From NCBI GenBank assembly GCA_030063045.1, contig JAQSEB010000212.1, positions 124,001 through 188,000 of the forward strand: DNA of 64,000 nt, read 5' to 3'. The notes below the pieces were generated by a model. It was not told the DNA's origin. It was given only the letters and a program-made list of their open reading frames with translations, and ran no database searches. A program made the position numbers and the translations under genes. Position 1 is the first letter of the stretch, and each line of letters begins with the position of its first letter. The DNA is from Pratylenchus scribneri (lineage: Eukaryota > Nematoda > Chromadorea > Rhabditida > Pratylenchidae). Of the stretch, positions 58,408 through 64,000 are shown piece by piece.

Positions 58408-61400
58408 ATGGATTCGCTGGTATTGATCAATCCACAATCCTCCCATTCACATCAAAATAATCGACAAAATTCTGCTGCCCAATATTATGACGAATCCATC
58501 GCCACCTCAACATTTTCACCAAATTCTGGCGACATTCTTGGCGGAGACGAATTCACTTCCACCAGCCTCTTCTCCGAATCTTCTTCACAATCAACCACAA
58601 CCCAATATGATCCAATTGAAAGTGATGTACTCGAACAATTGAAGCAAATGTCGCCGGAACTCTGTCGTCAAGGCCTATTCACTCGATTCGAGGATTTGGT
58701 CAATCAGCTGGCCGCTGGCTGGAAATATCATGTGGCAAATACGGACGGCATCAAGGAAGCATGGAGCCGATATGAAGATTTTTATTTAAATGTTTGCTCA
58801 TTGACAGAAGGTAAAAAAATGGAAGATCGTGCAAAAATGTCGTGGAAAATTAAATTAAATAATTTGTATTGAAAATTCCACCAAATATAAGAAGAAATAT
58901 TAATAGCTAATTTCATATAAAAGCGAAATTTTTCCAAACCATAAATTAATTTTCATTCAATTTTAATAAGAGAATAAAATTTTAATGACATTTTAAATAG
59001 ACCGGAAAATGCGCACTCGAATTAAAATTTTATAAAAAAATAACTAGCAAAATTGTTCCAAATTCATAATTAATAGAGGGCGGATTTTTAGGTGAAAAAA
59101 TCGTTAAATAAGTAATTTAGGTTTTTTAAGGAAATTTGCCCAAAATATGTTACAAAACCGTAAAAATAGGTCATTTTTGGCTTTTTATTGCATTTTTAAC
59201 ATTAAATTTTCCCTCAAAGAAGTGCCGAAATAGGTAGAAAATAAGTCAAAAATTTCGTCAAAAACATTAAACAAATGCATAAAAACCATTTATGTGGCTT
59301 TCTCAACAAATCTGATATATAAAAAAATAGGTAACCTAAAAAATCCTCTCACTAATAATTAAATTCACTCTTTTAAATTTATTTAAAAAAAATTTGTTTT
59401 GTTTTATTGCATGAAAATTTGCAAAGAAATAATAAAATATTCGAACATTTTTTTGCAACCCATAAATAAATTTTCATATAATTTTAATAAAAAATGAAAT
59501 TTTGGTGAAGATTAAAAAAGCAGAGTGAAGGAATTTTGAAAATTAAATTTTTATTAAATTAAAAAATAAAATAAAATTTTTAAACAAAAAATATTTCAAT
59601 TCATAATTAAATTCACTCTTCTAAATTTATTTAAAAAATTTATTTTGTTTTATTGCATGAAAATTTTCAATTCTGATTATTTAATTTATTAATTAAAAAA
59701 ATATAATTTTTATTATAATATTAAGAGAAAAAATAAATATTCGAATATTTTTTTCCAAACCATATATTAATTTTCATTAAATTTTTATAAAAAAATAGAA
59801 TTTTGATGAATATTAAAAAGTACATCGACAATTATGTTCGAAAATAAAATTAATAAAAAAAAAATAAAATAATTTCAATTTAACTAGCAAAATTGTTTCA
59901 AATTCATAATTTAAGGGAGTGGATTTTTAAGTGATAAAAAAATTGTAAAATAAGTACCTATATATATTTTTTTTCGCTAAATTTGCCCAAAATAAGTTAC
60001 AAAACCGCAAAATATTTTTGGCATTTTATTGCATTTTTAACATGAAAAATTTTCTCCCAAAAAAGTGTCAAAATTGGAAATAGGTGTCAAAAAATTTCCT
60101 CAAAAACATGAAATAAATGCACAAAAACATCATTTATGTGATTTTCTCATAAAATCAGGCAAAAATCTAAAAATCCGCTCAATTATAATTAAATTCATCT
60201 TCAAAATCTATTTATATTTTTCCCTTTTATTGATTGAAAATTTGCAATTCTGATTATTTAATTTATTCACATTAAAAAATATAATTTTTATTATAATATT
60301 AAGAGAAAAACTTTTTTTTTTTGCAACCCATAAACAAATTTTCACAATTTTTATTAAAAAATGAAATTTTTGATGAAGATTAAAAAAGCGAGAATATAAA
60401 CCTTTACGAAAATAAAATTTTATAATAAATTAAAAATAAAATATAATTTTTAAAAAAATATTAAAATTCATAATTAAATTCACTCTTCTAAATGTATTTA
60501 AAAAAATTTATTTTGTTTTATTGGATTAAAAATTTGTAATTCTGATTATTTAATTTATTCACATTAAAAAATATAATTTTTATTAAAATATTAGGTGAAA
60601 TTAAAATTTTTTTGCAACCCATAAATAAATTTTCATTAAATTTTAATAAAAAAATCAAATTATATCTAAGATTAAAAATGAGCAGTGGAATAATCGATCA
60701 AATTTATAAAAATTAAAAAATAAAATAAAATTATATCATAATTAATAATTTATTAATTAAATTCACTTTTAAATTTATTTAAAAAAATATGTTTTATTTT
60801 ATTGCCTGAAAATATGCAATTCTGATTATTTAATTTATCACATTAAAAAATATAATTTTTATTATACTTAATATAGAAAAAAATTAAATTTTTTTTGCGA
60901 ACCGTAAATAAATTTTCACAATTTTTATTAAAAAAATAAAATTTTGGTGAAGATTAAAAAAGGGTGAACGAAAAATGTATTCGAAAATAAAATTTTATAA
61001 TAAATTAAAAAATAAAATATAATTTTTAAACAAAAATATTTCAATTCATAATTAAATTCACTCTTCAAAATTTATTTTGTTTTATTGCCCAAAAATGTAC
61101 AATTATGCTGTTCAATTTCAATATCTGACTAATACATATATTATACCAAATAAATTGGCAGCTTTACTTCTCTGAAGAAATTGATGACCACCAATTTTAC
61201 ATTCCTATTTCCCTGCCATATGGCTGGCCGTTCCCCTGCTGTGGAGATGGCCAAGCGGCACATAATTTATGGGTGTTTTATATTTGTTGATGAATAAGGA
61301 AATAATGTAATGGTCACTTTCTCCATTTTCTAGCCGGACAAAATTAATTTCCAATATCGTCCTATATATTAGCGAAATGTAAAATACGCAGTCAAATTAT

Positions 61401-63744
61401 AATAATGTAATAAAAATTATTAATTAAAAAAATATTGGAGTAAATTACATGCGCATTAATTCATTTGCATTCTAATTAAGATAATTAATTGTTTTATACT
61501 ACCCAATTTGGGGAGAAAATAGCAGAAAATGCTGTGGTTAAATGGCGACATTTTTTTCACTATTTTTTGCATTTTTGAGATTTTTATTTCTGAATTTGAA
61601 ACCCATAAAAAATTTACAAAAATAAAAAAATGACGTTTTCAAACCAAAAAATTAAAATTCCTTAATATATCATATTTTATTCTTTTATCGGTTTTTTAAA
61701 TTTATTTTTCCTAAAAAATTTTTGACTCTCAATTTTCCAAATTCGAACCGTTCATGCATTCAATTTTCCATTCCAATTTTATTTAACCACCTTTTTTGTC
61801 GATTTCTCCCTAAAGTAAATTCATCGGCAAATTTGCCCTAAATCCCAATCCACCCAAAATACACCATTCCAAAAATGTGTGTGTGTGCCTTTGCCTTCAG
61901 GCACTTTGTCACGCTTCAACGCCAAACAAGCATTTTCTAGGGGGCAATTGGGGCTATTGGCCCAACCAATCCCTTTGGCAAATATTTGTCCCTCCCAAAT
62001 AAAACTCCTCCTTACGGCACTCCACATTGATGGGGAAAGATTTACCCACGAACCGTGGCTTTAGGACATAAAGTAGAATTTTTTATTGGAAAGAGAAGAT
62101 AAAATGAATTCCCAAATACCCCCTCTTTTACCCAGAGGCAAAAAGCCCTTCCTTCCCTCCTTCCTAATGCTGCTGGGCTCTTCCCCAATTTTTTGCTTAT
62201 CCCAAATAATTTTATTTATACATTTATAATTGTTATTTTCTTTAGATTTTTAATTTATTTTATTTATTCATATGTAAAAAATGAATTTTTTAATTAAACA
62301 TTAACAACAAAATTAAATATTTAAGCAGTTTTTTGCATCTCATAAATAAATTTTCATACAATTTTTATAAAAGAAGGAAACATTTTTTTGGGTAATATTA
62401 AAAAAGAGATTTTTCCCGATCAAAATAAATTTATAATCAAAAATTCAAATTTCAAATTCCAAGTAAAATTATTCTCAAAAGAAGTTAGATTTATGGTGGA
62501 ATTTCCCTTAATTTTTAATTAATCAAATTTTTAATTAAATATTACCAGCAAAATTTAAAAATCCAAGCAATTTTTTTTATATAAAAAAAGAAATTTTTGT
62601 CTAAAATTAAAAAATATTTATAATCAATTAAAAATAAAAATTCAAATTTTCAAACAAAATTATTCTCAAAAGCAGTCCCCTTAATTTTTAATAAATTTAT
62701 ATGTTTTTAGAATTTTTAATTAAATATTAACAGCAAAATTACAATATTCAAGCAGTTTTTTTGCAACTCATAAATAAATTTTCATAAAATTTTTATAAAA
62801 GAATAAAAATTTTGGCGAACATTAAAAAATAATGAGATTCAACCGGCTCGAAATTAATTTATATAATCAATTAAAAATAAAATAAAAATTCAAATTTCCA
62901 AGCAAAATTATTCTCAAAAGCAGTTAGATTTAATACGACGGTGGAAGGAACACAATTCCCTAGAGAAAAACCCAACAGAGCTAGAGGCAGTCAATCCTTC
63001 CTTATAGAAGGACAACCTATTTGCTGATGAATGAGAAATTTGGGATTTTCATTATGTCCTTTCATAAATTTGTTTTGAATTCATAAGCAATCATTCATTC
63101 AATTAATAAAATTTCATCCATTTTTTTCCTATTTCTAAATATTATTTAAAATTCAAAAATTTTTTAAATCCCATAGAAAGTTTTCATAAAGAAATATTTA
63201 AAAATACAATAAATTCATCAGAGTTAATAAAATATTGGGACAGTTACCACTCGAATTATTATGAACTAAAAATTTAAAAAATTTAATTAAATTGTCACTT
63301 GAAAAAGACGCGCAATTATCCATACAAACCAGTCAGCCATAATAATTTTTACATGTTTCTTAAAACGTTTAAATTAAGTTCTTTTTAATCCCAAATAAAT
63401 TTGCATTATCACTCTGATTTAACTGTTTTCAAAAAATTAGAAAAGCAAAAAAAATGCAAGAAGGCAGCAAACAATTCAAAACCGCCCTAATCCTTCGAAA
63501 AGCGCATGAAAACGAAGAACAACAACAACAAAATAATTTATTATATCCATTTTATGGAAATAATGAAGAAGAAGAAGGAATTGGGAATGAAGAAAATGAT
63601 GATGAAGATTTTTACGCCACAATGCTTCATCAAATTGACCAACAATCTTCAACGGAATTGATGGATGAAAATGAAGAGAATGAGGGGGCAGATGGTGAAT
63701 TGCCATCAGGGTCATCTTCTAGGCCTGGTTATTTAGGTTTTTAA
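58408..63744 (+). CDS. Unrecognised gene, first exons
   Basis: Exon 1, 58408..58810, encodes 134 residues: a Ser/Thr/Gln-rich start, then an amphipathic helical part (S-D-V-L-E-Q-L-K-Q-M-S-P-E-L-C-R and L-V-N-Q-L-A-A-G-W-K-Y-H-V). It ends at donor GAAG/GTAAAA, phase 1. A second coding block from 63446 fits that phase (acceptor AAAAG) and gives a Glu/Gln/Asn-rich acidic segment to a stop or donor near 63727-63744. The intron would be 4.6 kb and full of AT-rich repeats. The second block could be a separate gene starting at the ATG at 63454. I recognise no family; a helical N-terminal domain followed by an acidic linker is all that can be said. It may continue beyond the window. Confidence 0.5.
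58900..61090. repeat. Degenerate AT-rich tandem array, units of about 300-450 bp
   Basis: About six units share CATAAATAAATTTTCAT, AAATTCACTCTTCTAAAT, TTTTGTTTTATTGCATGAAA and TTCTGATTATTTAATTTAT in the same order. It fills half of the large intron of the flanking gene model. A related short array lies at 62230-62960 (three units with CAAGCAAAATTATTCTCAAA). Confidence 0.7.
61100..63445. other. Remaining part of the large intron or spacer
   Basis: 61140-61360 and 61790-62200 are less AT-rich and contain no convincing exon on either strand. 62230-62960 is the short tandem array mentioned above. The rest is AT-rich. No gene supported. Confidence 0.4.
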
Positions 63745-64000
63745 AATTTTTATACCGAAATACTTTTTTAATACAATTTTTGATTTGGATTTTCCCTCAA
63801 AAATGTACAAAATGTGGCAAAATTTCATCAAAAAAAGCAAGAAAAAACAAAAAAATCCAATTTTTGATATTTTTTAAAGCCAAAATATAATTTATTTTAA
63901 TGATTTTTGAACAAATTTTGACAGATTTTTCTAAAAATTAGGGCAATCATTTTTGTCACCGGGGTCTAGGCATCAGCATCATATTATGTTTAGCGGCTAT

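Overview
The window looks like genomic DNA of a plant-parasitic nematode of the root-knot/cyst type (Meloidogyne-like). The clues are a very AT-rich composition, many short introns, some GC-AG introns, and a secreted GH5 endoglucanase of the kind these worms gained from bacteria. It also carries typical animal genes: astacin, cyclin K, tafazzin, glutamine synthetase, a nuclear hormone receptor and fibronectin-III modules. No species is claimed. Exon models were built by hand from reading frame, splice signals and intron phase. Every model called complete sums to a whole number of codons.

Layout. 1-4058 (minus): 5' part of a secreted protein built from a repeating three-exon module, unrecognised, running off the left edge. 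6087-7684 (plus): GH5 cellulase in two exons. 8510-16004 (plus): a 20-exon, about 1064-residue astacin metalloprotease with a very long N-terminal extension. 17138-18436 (minus): 3' part of a four-pass membrane protein, LAPTM-like. 19412-22616 (minus): cyclin K-like. 24080-28315 (plus): tafazzin. 30648-33910 (plus): glutamine synthetase. 36046-39346 (minus): nuclear hormone receptor. 40837-42209 (minus): F-box-like protein with a coiled coil, 5' end unresolved. 47580-53135 (plus): fibronectin-III protein. 58408-63744 (plus): start of an unrecognised gene.

The non-coding DNA is the second theme. Introns and spacers hold four minisatellites, a family of palindromic MITEs (five copies and a half copy), other TIR elements (some nested), two hAT-like elements with perfect 8-bp target duplications, a GAT-rich low-complexity block bounded by inverted repeats, and a hairpin of roughly 0.45-kb arms at 34313-35453. 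Most insertions sit inside introns of genes that remain open.

The genes do not form one pathway. The left third (modular secreted protein, cellulase, astacin) is rich in secreted products and could be parasitism-related. The middle is housekeeping: transcription CDK cyclin, cardiolipin remodelling, nitrogen assimilation. The right is regulatory and adhesion genes in long AT-rich introns.
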